Assembly: GCA_036338615.1 (NCBI GenBank)
Contig: JAYZBT010000362.1
Location: forward strand, 1 to 6,774
Direction of reading: 5' to 3'
Origin: UBA1138 sp036338615
Lineage (GTDB): Bacteria > Gemmatimonadota > Gemmatimonadetes > Longimicrobiales > Gaopeijiaceae
DNA: 6,774 nucleotides
The notes beneath the pieces are model-generated. The model was given only the letters and a program-made list of their open reading frames with translations. It was not told the origin of the DNA and ran no database searches. Below, one piece after another: positions 1-6,343 of the stretch. Within the stretch, counting starts at the first letter, position 1. Each line of letters starts with the position of its first letter. Made by a program: the position numbers and the translations under genes.

Positions 1-114
1 ATCATCAGGATCGTTCCAGCCCTCGCTGTCGACGTGCACTCGCTCGAAGCGGTTCGGGGGATTCCACGGCGCCGCTCGGCCGCGCAGAACGGGAAGGGCT
101 TGTGAGTGTGTCAT
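1..114 (-). CDS. PA0069-family radical SAM protein, N-terminal part only (runs off left edge)
   Basis: Reading from the ATG at 114-112 gives 38 open codons to the window edge. The peptide starts MTHSQALPVLRGRAAPWNPP and continues NRFERVHVDSEGWNDPDD. The pattern RGR-x-A-x2-NPxNRFE followed by an acidic 'W-D-P-D' stretch is what I know as the N-terminus of PA0069-family radical SAM proteins, relatives of spore photoproduct lyase-like enzymes whose substrate is not firmly established. The CxxxCxxC iron-sulfur motif that would prove this lies further downstream, outside the window, so the family call rests on the N-terminal pattern alone. No convincing Shine-Dalgarno precedes the ATG. The 68 bases between it and the upstream M20 remnant hold no gene. 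They contain a 10-base perfect palindrome at 167-176 with no loop, too compact to call a terminator. Confidence 0.7.
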   Translation of the reverse strand, partial: MTHSQALPVLRGRAAPWNPPNRFERVHVDSEGWNDPDD

Positions 115-182
115 GCCAAATGTAACCGAACAAAACCCGAACTACGAGGCCACTGTGGATCGTAGAGGCGCGCGCCCTCCCG

Positions 183-656
183 TTACAGCCCGTCCGAGTT
201 CCGGATCAGCTGTTGGAAGCGAAAGACATGGCGCGACCGGCCAGAGTAGTGTTTCGCGTCGGTACCACCAGGCACGACGTACGGCGCTACGATCACGTCG
301 TCATCGGGAACGATCTGCATGATCGTTCTCGCCAGCATTTGGAACGGGGCGCCGCTGGCATCCGAGACCGGGAACGGATTCGCGCCCCAGTCGCCGAACA
401 CCCGGACTTGCACACGATCGTCGTCGACGACTTCGCGGACGCGCTCGAGCACGCTCGAGATAGTCTCGCCGGGTCGGATGCGGTGATTCACGACCGCGCG
501 GGCGCGGATGGGCAGGACGTTGGCCTTCACGTCTCCCTCGACGATAGTCACCGCTGTCATCGTCCTGAGCGAGGGCATCGTTTGGGCACGAAACACCAGC
601 GACGCGGCCAGCATCCCGAACAGTGTCAGCAGGGCTAGAGAGAGCTTCTTGATCAT
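183..656 (-). pseudogene. M20-family metallopeptidase remnant (carboxypeptidase S / PM20D1-like) with two internal deletions
   Basis: The open frame from ATG 656 to TAA 183 encodes 157 residues. Residues 1-29 are a basic, hydrophobic signal or anchor (MIKKLSLALLTLFGMLAASL), typical of the start of full M20 proteins of this subgroup. From residue 30 (LRTMTAVT) the sequence jumps into the middle domain: 'GDVKANVLP', 'VVNHRIRPGET', 'NPFPVSD' and 'GGTDAKHYSG', ending 'HVFRF'. It then jumps again to 'QQLIRNSDGL', which resembles the extreme C-terminus of the family. Full-length relatives are roughly 480-500 residues. About 300 residues with the HxD and EE metal-site motifs are missing between residues 29 and 30 (near base 570), and about 30 residues with the conserved 'HGTNERIS'-type histidine motif are missing near base 215. 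The frame stays open across both joins. No Shine-Dalgarno is visible before the ATG. A TTG at 683 would add 9 residues, but the ATG matches the signal start better. It cannot be an active peptidase. It may be a decaying gene, an assembly collapse, or just possibly a retained non-catalytic domain. Confidence 0.8.
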
Positions 657-688
657 GTGCCAATCAACCGGGCGGTGGTACAACGCAA

Positions 689-719
689 GAGGCCCCGTCC
701 GAGATTCGGACGGAGCCTC
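689..719 (-). terminator. Strong hairpin after the 143-residue gene, likely rho-independent terminator
   Basis: CCGTCCGA (695-702) and TCGGACGG (706-713) form a perfect 8-bp stem around a 3-base loop. Beyond a single C/A mismatch the stem continues with GAGGC (689-693) pairing with GCCTC (715-719). It starts 28 bases after the stop of the gene at 747-1178, read on the minus strand. The tract after it (TTGCGTTGT) is only moderately T-rich, so termination is likely but not certain. It also separates that gene from the M20 remnant. Confidence 0.7.
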
Positions 720-746
720 AGCGAGCGGGCGAGAGTGCTTGGGGGC

Positions 747-1178
747 TCAGGCTTGCTCGATGTCGTAGCAGACTCGCCAGTCGACCATGTTCTCGGGGTC
801 TCCCGTGCCTTCGTCGGTCGGCTGGTGCCGACCGATCCAGTCGGAGGCGGGGCCGGAGAACTCGCGTCGATAGTCCTCAAGGTGGTCATTGGCGGTCAGT
901 TGGTCCAACTCGACACCGAAGAGTTCGACGACCAGGCTGTCCCCGGCTTCACCCTCGAACAACGTCTTGTCGATCTTGTCGACTTTGTTGCGTCGTGGGT
1001 GATCGGAAATGGACCAGTAGCCCTGTTCCGGAAACTCAATCTCGTGGCTCTCTCCGCCGGTAGTGATTTTCGCACGGAAGCGGAACTCGCCCTCGTCGTC
1101 CCATATGGCTTCTTTGTTGTCCTTGATCTGAATCCACCGCAGGATGACGCGGACGCGGGTGCCACCATTCTCCGACAT
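747..1178 (-). CDS. Conserved-looking soluble protein of unknown function, 143 aa
   Basis: I do not recognise a named family. The ATG at 1178 is well supported by an AGGAG Shine-Dalgarno 5 bases upstream. The protein has no signal peptide or membrane segment and should be cytoplasmic. The first two thirds alternate hydrophobic and charged residues in a beta-strand rhythm (RVRVILRWIQIKDN, EFRFRAKITT, SHEIEFPEQGYWSISD, DSLVVELFGVEL), suggesting a small beta-sandwich. The end is more polar and aromatic (DHLEDYRREFSGPASDWIG) and closes with 'NMVDWRVCYDIEQA'. It is acidic overall. The single cysteine lies in the last strand, and no catalytic or metal-binding triad stands out. Its own candidate promoter, ribosome site and terminator hairpin make it look like a single-gene transcription unit between two damaged genes. 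The intact reading frame and good expression signals argue that it is functional. Confidence 0.85.
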   Translation of the reverse strand: MSENGGTRVRVILRWIQIKDNKEAIWDDEGEFRFRAKITTGGESHEIEFPEQGYWSISDHPRRNKVDKIDKTLFEGEAGDSLVVELFGVELDQLTANDHLEDYRREFSGPASDWIGRHQPTDEGTGDPENMVDWRVCYDIEQA

Positions 1179-1183
1179 TGGTA

Positions 1184-1188
1184 CTCCT
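1184..1188 (-). promoter_or_regulatory. Shine-Dalgarno AGGAG of the 143-aa gene
   Basis: The minus strand reads AGGAG, then TACCA, then ATG at 1178. The 5-base spacing is good, and this site decides the start codon of the gene. Confidence 0.75.
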
Positions 1189-1214
1189 ATTCTCGTTCGA
1201 ACCTGAAAGGCGGT

Positions 1215-1244
1215 TTAATAGAGCTTCTAGGCGTACATGGTCAA
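1215..1244 (-). promoter_or_regulatory. Candidate sigma-70 promoter for the 143-aa gene
   Basis: On the minus strand TTGACC (1244-1239, five of six matches to the -35 consensus) is followed after 18 bases by TATTAA (1220-1215, four of six matches to the -10 consensus). Transcription would begin near 1208, giving a leader of about 30 bases that contains the AGGAG ribosome site. The stretch is clearly more AT-rich than its surroundings. It starts 7 bases after the stop of the broken VOC gene. The call rests on consensus matching only. Confidence 0.5.
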
Positions 1245-1251
1245 GGCTCGC

Positions 1252-1637
1252 TCACGATTTCGCAACCTCACACATCAGCGCGAGCCGGTTCTCTTCGCTG
1301 TCTTTGAATGCGGCAAGCCACAACTCGTGGTCCTCCATGTCGACGAGGAAGTGCGGCTCGACGTCGAATACCACGCCACGCTCAGTCAGAATCTCGTGCG
1401 CCACCGTGATGTCCGGGACCTTGTAGCAGAGAATTGAAGCCCCGGGGTTCCCCGATCGCTCGGGCTCTCCCAGCAGAAGGCGGACTCCATCCAAGTCGAA
1501 GAACGCCATGCGTGGGGAGGCTCGGAGAGGAAGCGCATACCGAGCGTATCGCGATAGAAGCCGACCGCGCGGTTCAGGTCTCGCACGGGCATGAAGACCT
1601 GCCCCAGGATCCGAAGCCCGGAATCCTCTTCGCTCAT
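1252..1637 (-). pseudogene. VOC / glyoxalase-fold protein split by a frameshift
   Basis: Two overlapping frames together make one ordinary VOC-superfamily protein of about 128 residues. The first begins at ATG 1637 (MSEEDSGLRILGQVFMPVRD) and carries the usual strand-helix start 'LNRAVGFYRDTLGMRFLSEPP'. The second carries 'MAFFDLDGVRLLLGEPE', 'VPDITVAHEILTERGVVF' and the closing 'FKDSEENRLALMCEV', a version of the family's 'D-x-E-x-N-x-L-A-L' end motif with its metal-ligand-type glutamate. The switch falls near 1508-1516, next to a CCCC run. One missing base, for example GCATG where GCCATG is expected, would restore the full protein. The start is supported by GGAGG 5 bases upstream. Family members are dioxygenases, glyoxalases, or resistance or unknown proteins, and the substrate here cannot be told. 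The rest of the sequence is well preserved, so this is a recent mutation or a sequencing error. The gene begins about 50 bases after the outer-membrane protein gene and may share its transcript. Confidence 0.85.
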
Positions 1638-1642
1638 CCCCG

Positions 1643-1647
1643 CCTCC
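1643..1647 (-). promoter_or_regulatory. Shine-Dalgarno GGAGG of the VOC gene
   Basis: GGAGG lies 5 bases before ATG 1637 on the minus strand. It favours this start over the upstream TTG at 1682, which would overlap the end of the preceding gene. Confidence 0.7.
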
Positions 1648-1686
1648 GCGTAGAGGGCGCCGCTCCGGGTTGGTCCTGGCAAGCGG

Positions 1687-3168
1687 CTATCGCACCGGAA
1701 TCCTTACCGAGACCTGGTGCGTGAGCACGGAGGCGTCCCGCAGCGTCAGCGGCGCCTCCGGAGCCACGATGAAGTCGGAACCCGGAGAAAAAGCGGCGGC
1801 GGCCTCGCCGCGGAAGGCCCGGGCCGTGCCGGGTTGGCCGGTGCCGGTCGTGAGACGACCGGCGTATCGCAGCTCGAGGTCGGAGAACCGGAACGTGGCG
1901 CCGAACGTCGGCGTCCACTCCATCCACGACTCGTCCTGGTCGCGGAACGAGCCCTCGATATGGTTGACCTGCTCCAGTGTGTAGTCGTAGGAGCGAACCT
2001 CGAGTCCGGCCTGTAGTCCGATGTCCTCCAGCTGATGCGAAAGGCCCGTGCGCAGCACGACGTTCGTGAAGAAGAACTCGTTTTCGATCGTCCGTCCGCC
2101 CACCTCGATGACCGCGCCGTCAGCGGTCACGACAGCCTCGTCGGCCTCCTGCCAGGTCTCGCTCCAGATTGGCTGCACCATGAGGTCGATCCCGAAGGTC
2201 GTGGGGCCGCGTTTGCGAGAGAACCCGAATCCCGCTTCGTACGCCCACGTCTCACCGGGGTCTCGAGGGATGTTCTGGATGCTGTAGTTCGGGATCTTCG
2301 GATGCGACTTCCGATTCACCGTGAACGCTGCCCCGACCCGCCAACCCGGGGCGTCGAGGTCACGGTCCCAGGAGACCTGGGCGCCCATCGTGCGCGTCTT
2401 GTCTTCGTTGATCTCGATCCGCGCCTCAGCCACCGGCGGCCGCATGGGATCATCCCACGTAACGTCTACGTAGGTCACGTCGTGTGTCATGGAGATCCGA
2501 TTGTGCAGGAGGACGATCGCGAGACGCTCTCGTGCCCCGGCCCGGTACAGGCCGAGGCGTACGTCCGACGCGCTGCCGGACTGCTCGATTCGGTTCGCTG
2601 AGGCGTACAGGAGGTCGACCCCGTCTACGGCGTCCAGGTGCGCGCTAGACGCCGCTAGCCCTATGGACCAAGGACCGGCAGAGAGGCGGCGTCCTACGAA
2701 GCCGCTCGCGTAGAGGTTGCGGGATGATGCGTCGCTCAGGAGAGGCGCCGGCCCGATCCAGTCGACCCAAGAGTCGATGAAGAAGTCGTTGCCGCTCGAG
2801 TTGTCGATCTGTTGCAGAGCGAGCGACGCGCCCCCGAACCATTCGGCGCCACGGAACATGCCTGCCAGCGGGAATGTCTTTCCCGAGCCGCCACCGTTGG
2901 AGATGCCATAGAACGTGGGCGACCCCAGGAACGACGATTCTTCGATGAAGACGCCCTTGGCGGGGTTGGACCAGGGATCGCCGAGCGAGTCGTTCACGGC
3001 GAGGCGGACTCCCGCCATGCCGAGGTTGGTGCTCGGGAGGGTCAGGAACTGGTCGCCCGATGCCACCGGCACGGTTCGGATGGGCACGACCTGCCCGGCC
3101 AGAGGTGCCACCAGGACCGACTGCAGAGCGGCGAGGACCGTAAGAGCACGAACGAGTGAAGAGCGCAT
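1687..3168 (-). CDS. Outer-membrane beta-barrel protein with FadL/PorV-like N-terminus, unknown specificity, 493 aa
   Basis: Residues 1 to about 25 form a Sec signal peptide (MRSSLVRALTVLAALQSVLV, cleavage near PLAG-Q). The mature start has 'TNLGMAGVRLAVND' (residues 47-60) and 'DPWSNPAKGVF' (64-74), similar to the 'MGGA..vA..D...NPAgl' pattern of FadL-type and PorV-type barrels. The rest alternates hydrophobic and polar residues with many aromatic girdle residues, as expected for transmembrane beta-strands, and ends 'VLTHQVSVRIPVR'. FadL-type proteins move hydrophobic compounds across the outer membrane, while PorV-type ones serve export or surface assembly. The sequence does not say which applies here, or whether either does. 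An upstream GTG at 3195 is possible, but ATG 3168 gives a standard signal peptide and has GGGGGTGA just before it. The gene follows the TonB receptor by 94 bases on the same strand and probably belongs to its transcription unit. A perfect 9-bp hairpin lies near its 3' end. Confidence 0.75.
   Translation of the reverse strand: MRSSLVRALTVLAALQSVLVAPLAGQVVPIRTVPVASGDQFLTLPSTNLGMAGVRLAVNDSLGDPWSNPAKGVFIEESSFLGSPTFYGISNGGGSGKTFPLAGMFRGAEWFGGASLALQQIDNSSGNDFFIDSWVDWIGPAPLLSDASSRNLYASGFVGRRLSAGPWSIGLAASSAHLDAVDGVDLLYASANRIEQSGSASDVRLGLYRAGARERLAIVLLHNRISMTHDVTYVDVTWDDPMRPPVAEARIEINEDKTRTMGAQVSWDRDLDAPGWRVGAAFTVNRKSHPKIPNYSIQNIPRDPGETWAYEAGFGFSRKRGPTTFGIDLMVQPIWSETWQEADEAVVTADGAVIEVGGRTIENEFFFTNVVLRTGLSHQLEDIGLQAGLEVRSYDYTLEQVNHIEGSFRDQDESWMEWTPTFGATFRFSDLELRYAGRLTTGTGQPGTARAFRGEAAAAFSPGSDFIVAPEAPLTLRDASVLTHQVSVRIPVR
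1843..1863 (-). other. Perfect 9-bp inverted repeat inside the 3' end of the outer-membrane protein gene
   Basis: GCCGGTCGT (1843-1851), a 3-base loop and ACGACCGGC (1855-1863) form an uninterrupted stem. It lies about 155 bases before the stop codon, within codons for 'AGRLTTG'. It has no T-tract. It could stabilise or pause the transcript, or be a chance product of high GC. Confidence 0.4.
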
Positions 3169-3186
3169 CGTCACCCCCGAGGGTAT

Positions 3187-3205
3187 CGGCGGCACGGCGC
3201 CGCCG
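3187..3205 (-). other. GC hairpin in the 94-base gap between receptor and barrel genes
   Basis: CGGCGGC (3187-3193) pairs with GCCGCCG (3199-3205) around a 5-base loop. It has no following T-run, so it is a poor terminator. It sits 18 bases ahead of the ATG of the downstream gene and could tune readthrough or translation of that gene. No promoter-like pair is visible in the gap. Confidence 0.35.
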
Positions 3206-3262
3206 TCACTCAGAGAACGATTGGGGTGAAGAAGTCGTGACCAGCGTAGCCGCCGGACGGCC

Positions 3263-5548
3263 TCAGAACGAAAAGGCGACCCCCAATATGGGAAGCAGTG
3301 GCCGCTCGGCGAGCGGTGTCAGCTCGTCGCTCCGCCAGGACTGGAACGTGTAAAAGAGCGCGTCGCGGCGGTCCAATGCGTTTAGGATGCGTAGATAGGG
3401 GCGCACGCTCCAGCGTCGCCCTCCCCACTCCGGGGTCAGCAGCGCATGGACCTCGACGTCGACACGCAGAAACTCGTCGTCCAATGCCGTGAGCAGGGGA
3501 GAGTCCTGGCTTCGGCTGGTGTCCGAGCCCCCTGGTTGGGTGGGGCTCGAGACGGCGCCGCCTGCCTCGGTCCTGAAGCTGCCGAAAGGGATGCTCGTGT
3601 AGGGCAAGCCCGCGCCGTACGCCACGCGCACCTCACCTCGCAGCGGCCCACCGATATCACCCGCGAGGCCCGCGCTGAGCAGATGCCGTCCCGCGAAGTC
3701 CGAGCCGTATCCCGAGAGGTCTTCGGTCGACCAGAACCAGGAGAGGCCATAACCCAACCAAACCGCCCCCTGCGCTCCTACACTGCGGAGCTGTAGGTCG
3801 ATTCCCGACGAGCGGATCGTTTTGTCACGCGCGGCCGCCAACCCCTCGTACCGCTTCCAGAATCCCTGCAAGTCGAGCCGGACGCTGCTGCCCAGCGTCT
3901 GGTCGAGGGACACGACCACGTGGTCGGCGGTCGCCACGGGCATCAGCTGCGAGGCGGCCAAGCCCTGCTCGACGACCTCGGCGAGCGTACGCTCGACTTC
4001 GACGTCGGGCGTGCGGGTCGGTTGGTGGTAACGGCCCGCCGCGATCGTGATCAGCGCGTCCGGGTCGAACTCCCACAGGAGAGCAACGCGGGGCGCGAGC
4101 CGGAACCCGCCGGGGGAGAATGCGTCTGCTCGAAGGCCGGCTCGCAACGTGAGGCCGGGTCCGAGCGGTCGAGTCGCGTCCAGGTACGCCCCCGTCGTCG
4201 TGGTCTTGCTCCGCGTACGGGTCGATGGACCTCCGCCCAGGGCGCGTGCCGAGAAGGCGGCGTCGATTCGCTCGTGAGAGAGCCCGAGTCGCAGCTGTTC
4301 GCCCGCCTCGCCCCAGGCCAGTTCACCAACGAGCCGAAGGCGGTCGGTCGCGGCCGTTGCGAGCAGCGCCGCAGGGATGGGGTCGTCCGCTGGGGCCGTC
4401 GGCTGGAGGGGTAGCGAGGCGCTGTACCCGCTCCCTGCTGCGACCACTTCCAGAGTCCCGCTACCTACGTCGGCGTGGTACCTCATGGAGGCGGATCGGT
4501 TCGACCAACGCGCGTCGTCGGGCGCGTCTGAAAAATCCAGGCGAACTGCTTCCGAGTTCCAGAATCCGGTCCCTCGCAGCGAGTGCCCTGGTGAAGGCTC
4601 GAAGTCGAGGCCGAGCAGAACGTCTTGATAACCATAGGGTCCCCGGCCGCGCAGCGGTGTCGCTCCCAGGTCGTGCAGAGATCGCGCCGAGACGAGGAAG
4701 CCGGCGTTGGCTCCGAGCGGGCCCTCTAGAGCGGACGTGGCTGCGAGCAGATCGAGCGAGCCGGACCCCCGAAGGCGGTCCCGGCGTGGCCGCCGCGTCT
4801 CGAGGTCGAGAATGTGGGTCAGGCCTCCATCGTAGCGAGCCGGTGCCCCGCCCACGTGAAGAGCCGCGCTACCGAGCACCGCGGGCTCGAAGCTCCGCAT
4901 CAGACCGGCGACGTGGAACGGCGTGTAGACCGGGGCTCCATCGAGCAGAACGAGCTTCAGATCCGTCGTCGATCCCCTCATGTAGAGTACATCGGTCGCA
5001 TCGGCAGGGTCGTTCCCCGGCAGCGACTGCACCGCATCGAGCAGGCCCGGGTGGCCGACGCCAGGCGTGAGATCGAGCGCCTGCATCTCGAACTCCGGCA
5101 TCGGAGTCGCGACGACCGTCCCTGGGTCGGTCCCCCGCTGATTCGGCTCGCCGACCACATCGACCGGGTCGAGCTCGACCGGCTCAGCCTGGAGTTCCAG
5201 GTCGACCCGTAGATCGGACCCGCCGGGGGCCAGCACGTCCACCGTGAGTGAGGCGTGCCCGGCGTGTGTGACACTGAGCCGGATTTCCCCCGGCGGCAGA
5301 CCCTCGAAGCGGTAGCGACCGAGGCTGTCCGCGAGCACGACTCGGCGTAGGCTGGCTACGCTCGCTTCCACGACCGCATTCGGGAGCGGACTCCGTAACT
5401 CGTCGAAGATGCCGGTCACTACGCCACCCAGGGAAGCGGTCGTGGTGTCCGAGACCGGCACTTGGGCATGGGACAACGACGGCTCGCCCGCCAGCATGAC
5501 GAGTGATGCGACCGTTCGGATCGCCCTGGAGGCAGGTGCCCTTCTCAT
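3263..5548 (-). CDS. TonB-dependent outer-membrane receptor with N-terminal carboxypeptidase-regulatory-like domain, 761 aa
   Basis: The role is active uptake of a ligand across the outer membrane, powered by TonB-ExbBD. Residues 1-28 are a signal peptide ending LSHA. Residues 39-118 form a carboxypeptidase-regulatory-like beta-sandwich ('LPNAVVEASV', 'DSLGRYRFEGLPPGEIRLSV'). 'ELDPVDVVGEPN' (125-136) resembles the short conserved segment that often follows this domain. The plug spans about 160-255, with the hallmark 'VLYMRGSTTDLKLVLLDGAP' (187-206) and 'EPAVLGSAALHVGGAPARYD'. A barrel of about 500 residues follows, with many aromatic strands, ending 'LLPILGVAFSF' with the C-terminal phenylalanine typical of barrels inserted by BamA. 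No STN signalling domain is seen. The ATG at 5548 is 3 bases after the anti-sigma stop and lacks a strong ribosome site, so translation is probably coupled to the gene upstream. The ligand cannot be read from the sequence. At 761 residues it is smaller than SusC-type glycan receptors, and no SusD partner gene is present. Confidence 0.9.
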   Translation of the reverse strand: MRRAPASRAIRTVASLVMLAGEPSLSHAQVPVSDTTTASLGGVVTGIFDELRSPLPNAVVEASVASLRRVVLADSLGRYRFEGLPPGEIRLSVTHAGHASLTVDVLAPGGSDLRVDLELQAEPVELDPVDVVGEPNQRGTDPGTVVATPMPEFEMQALDLTPGVGHPGLLDAVQSLPGNDPADATDVLYMRGSTTDLKLVLLDGAPVYTPFHVAGLMRSFEPAVLGSAALHVGGAPARYDGGLTHILDLETRRPRRDRLRGSGSLDLLAATSALEGPLGANAGFLVSARSLHDLGATPLRGRGPYGYQDVLLGLDFEPSPGHSLRGTGFWNSEAVRLDFSDAPDDARWSNRSASMRYHADVGSGTLEVVAAGSGYSASLPLQPTAPADDPIPAALLATAATDRLRLVGELAWGEAGEQLRLGLSHERIDAAFSARALGGGPSTRTRSKTTTTGAYLDATRPLGPGLTLRAGLRADAFSPGGFRLAPRVALLWEFDPDALITIAAGRYHQPTRTPDVEVERTLAEVVEQGLAASQLMPVATADHVVVSLDQTLGSSVRLDLQGFWKRYEGLAAARDKTIRSSGIDLQLRSVGAQGAVWLGYGLSWFWSTEDLSGYGSDFAGRHLLSAGLAGDIGGPLRGEVRVAYGAGLPYTSIPFGSFRTEAGGAVSSPTQPGGSDTSRSQDSPLLTALDDEFLRVDVEVHALLTPEWGGRRWSVRPYLRILNALDRRDALFYTFQSWRSDELTPLAERPLLPILGVAFSF

Positions 5549-5551
5549 GGC

Positions 5552-6343
5552 TCAGCGCACGATGAAACGGATCGTCTCTGTGTCTCTCGCGTCGACCGGC
5601 CCGGTCACGTCGAGACCGCCTGGCGCGCCCCGCAGGTAGACACGCCCGTTCACGGTGAGCGAGGCCTCGTCTATCGATTCCGGGAGCTCCACGCTCACCG
5701 GCCCTCCAGCGATCGTAGCCTGAACGCGCCCCTCTGCCGAGGTGAAGGAGCTCCCGGGCGCTGCGCGCACCCCGAGCGAGGGCTCGGCGAGCCACCGTAC
5801 TTCGATCACCGTTCCCGAAGGCACCTGGTCGAGTCGTACGACGACCGGACCGCCTTCGACCGTCATGCGCATCCCGACGGGCTCGACGGCCATGGTGCGC
5901 ACCATCTCGCTGGGGGCGGACAGCTGGGGCGGGGGCCCTCCGATCCAATCGCGCACCGGAGAGCCCGGCAGCGCCGACAGTGCGCCGGTGGTCACCAGGA
6001 GGAACGTCGCGGCCCGCCCCAGCGTCCCAAACGAGTTCGATCGCTTCTCGTCACGGCCGGGTCCGGTCGTCGACCGCCCCCCGGCGAGTCGAGCCCGCAC
6101 CGCCTCGCGAGCCGTACCGACATCGAACGGCTCTTCCAGTTCAGCGAGCGCGGCCCCGATGGTGTCGGCTCGCCCCTTCGCTTCCTCCAGAGCGTTGCGG
6201 CAGACCTCGCAACCATCGAGGTGAATGCCCGAGTCGGCGTCGAGCAGGGCTCCGTCCCGTAGCTCCACGATGGCCCGTTCACTGAGGTGGCCGCTGAAGT
6301 GGGCGCCGGCGTCGCCGGGGAGACCTCCCCTGAAGTCGCTCAT
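5552..6343 (-). CDS. Membrane anti-sigma factor with zinc-binding head and periplasmic beta-rich domain, 263 aa
   Basis: It probably holds the ECF sigma factor encoded just upstream inactive at the inner membrane. The N-terminal cytoplasmic part carries a ZAS-type zinc motif: His41-x3-Cys45-x2-Cys48 ('HLDGCEVC'), with His19 as the likely fourth ligand. A helical, charged linker runs to about residue 103. One short hydrophobic segment (about 109-125, GRAATFLLVTTGALSAL) precedes 'PGSPVRDWIGG'. The remaining 130 or so residues would be periplasmic and look like repeated beta-strands ('VVVRLDQVPSGTVIEVRWL', 'GRVQATIAGGPVSVELPES', 'LTVNGRVYLRGAPGGLDVTG'), reminiscent of the right-handed repeats of DUF4097/adhesin-like domains rather than of FecR. 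The ATG overlaps the sigma stop codon (ATGA), and GGAGAGG lies 4 bases upstream. The short gap to the receptor gene suggests that all three are made together. The anti-sigma role is well supported; the sensing role of the outer domain is inference. Confidence 0.85.
   Translation of the reverse strand: MSDFRGGLPGDAGAHFSGHLSERAIVELRDGALLDADSGIHLDGCEVCRNALEEAKGRADTIGAALAELEEPFDVGTAREAVRARLAGGRSTTGPGRDEKRSNSFGTLGRAATFLLVTTGALSALPGSPVRDWIGGPPPQLSAPSEMVRTMAVEPVGMRMTVEGGPVVVRLDQVPSGTVIEVRWLAEPSLGVRAAPGSSFTSAEGRVQATIAGGPVSVELPESIDEASLTVNGRVYLRGAPGGLDVTGPVDARDTETIRFIVR

Noticed and set aside
119..124. TACATT on the minus strand, 4 bases before the radical SAM ATG, as a -10 box for a leaderless transcript
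   Set aside because: No acceptable -35 element lies at the right distance, and one hexamer match is too weak to call a promoter.
167..176. GGCGCGCGCC palindrome after the M20 remnant
   Set aside because: It has no loop and no T-tract, so it cannot be called a terminator. Such palindromes are common at this GC content.
444..459. Two CTCGAG palindromes 4 bases apart
   Set aside because: They lie within coding sequence for 'VLERVRE' and are explained by codon choice.
657..1307. Plus-strand open frame of 216 codons
   Set aside because: It lies antisense to the 143-aa gene and its terminator and promoter. The minus-strand gene has better start signals, and the plus translation shows no recognisable domain.
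2035..2601. Plus-strand open frame of 188 codons
   Set aside because: It is antisense to the outer-membrane barrel gene, with no domain and shadow-type composition.
4225..5070. Plus-strand open frame of 281 codons
   Set aside because: It lies entirely antisense to the TonB receptor. Its arginine-rich, low-complexity translation is typical of a high-GC shadow frame.
5184..5948. Minus-strand open frame of 254 codons bridging receptor and anti-sigma genes
   Set aside because: It overlaps two well-supported genes in another frame, and its composition is arginine/glycine-rich with no domain.
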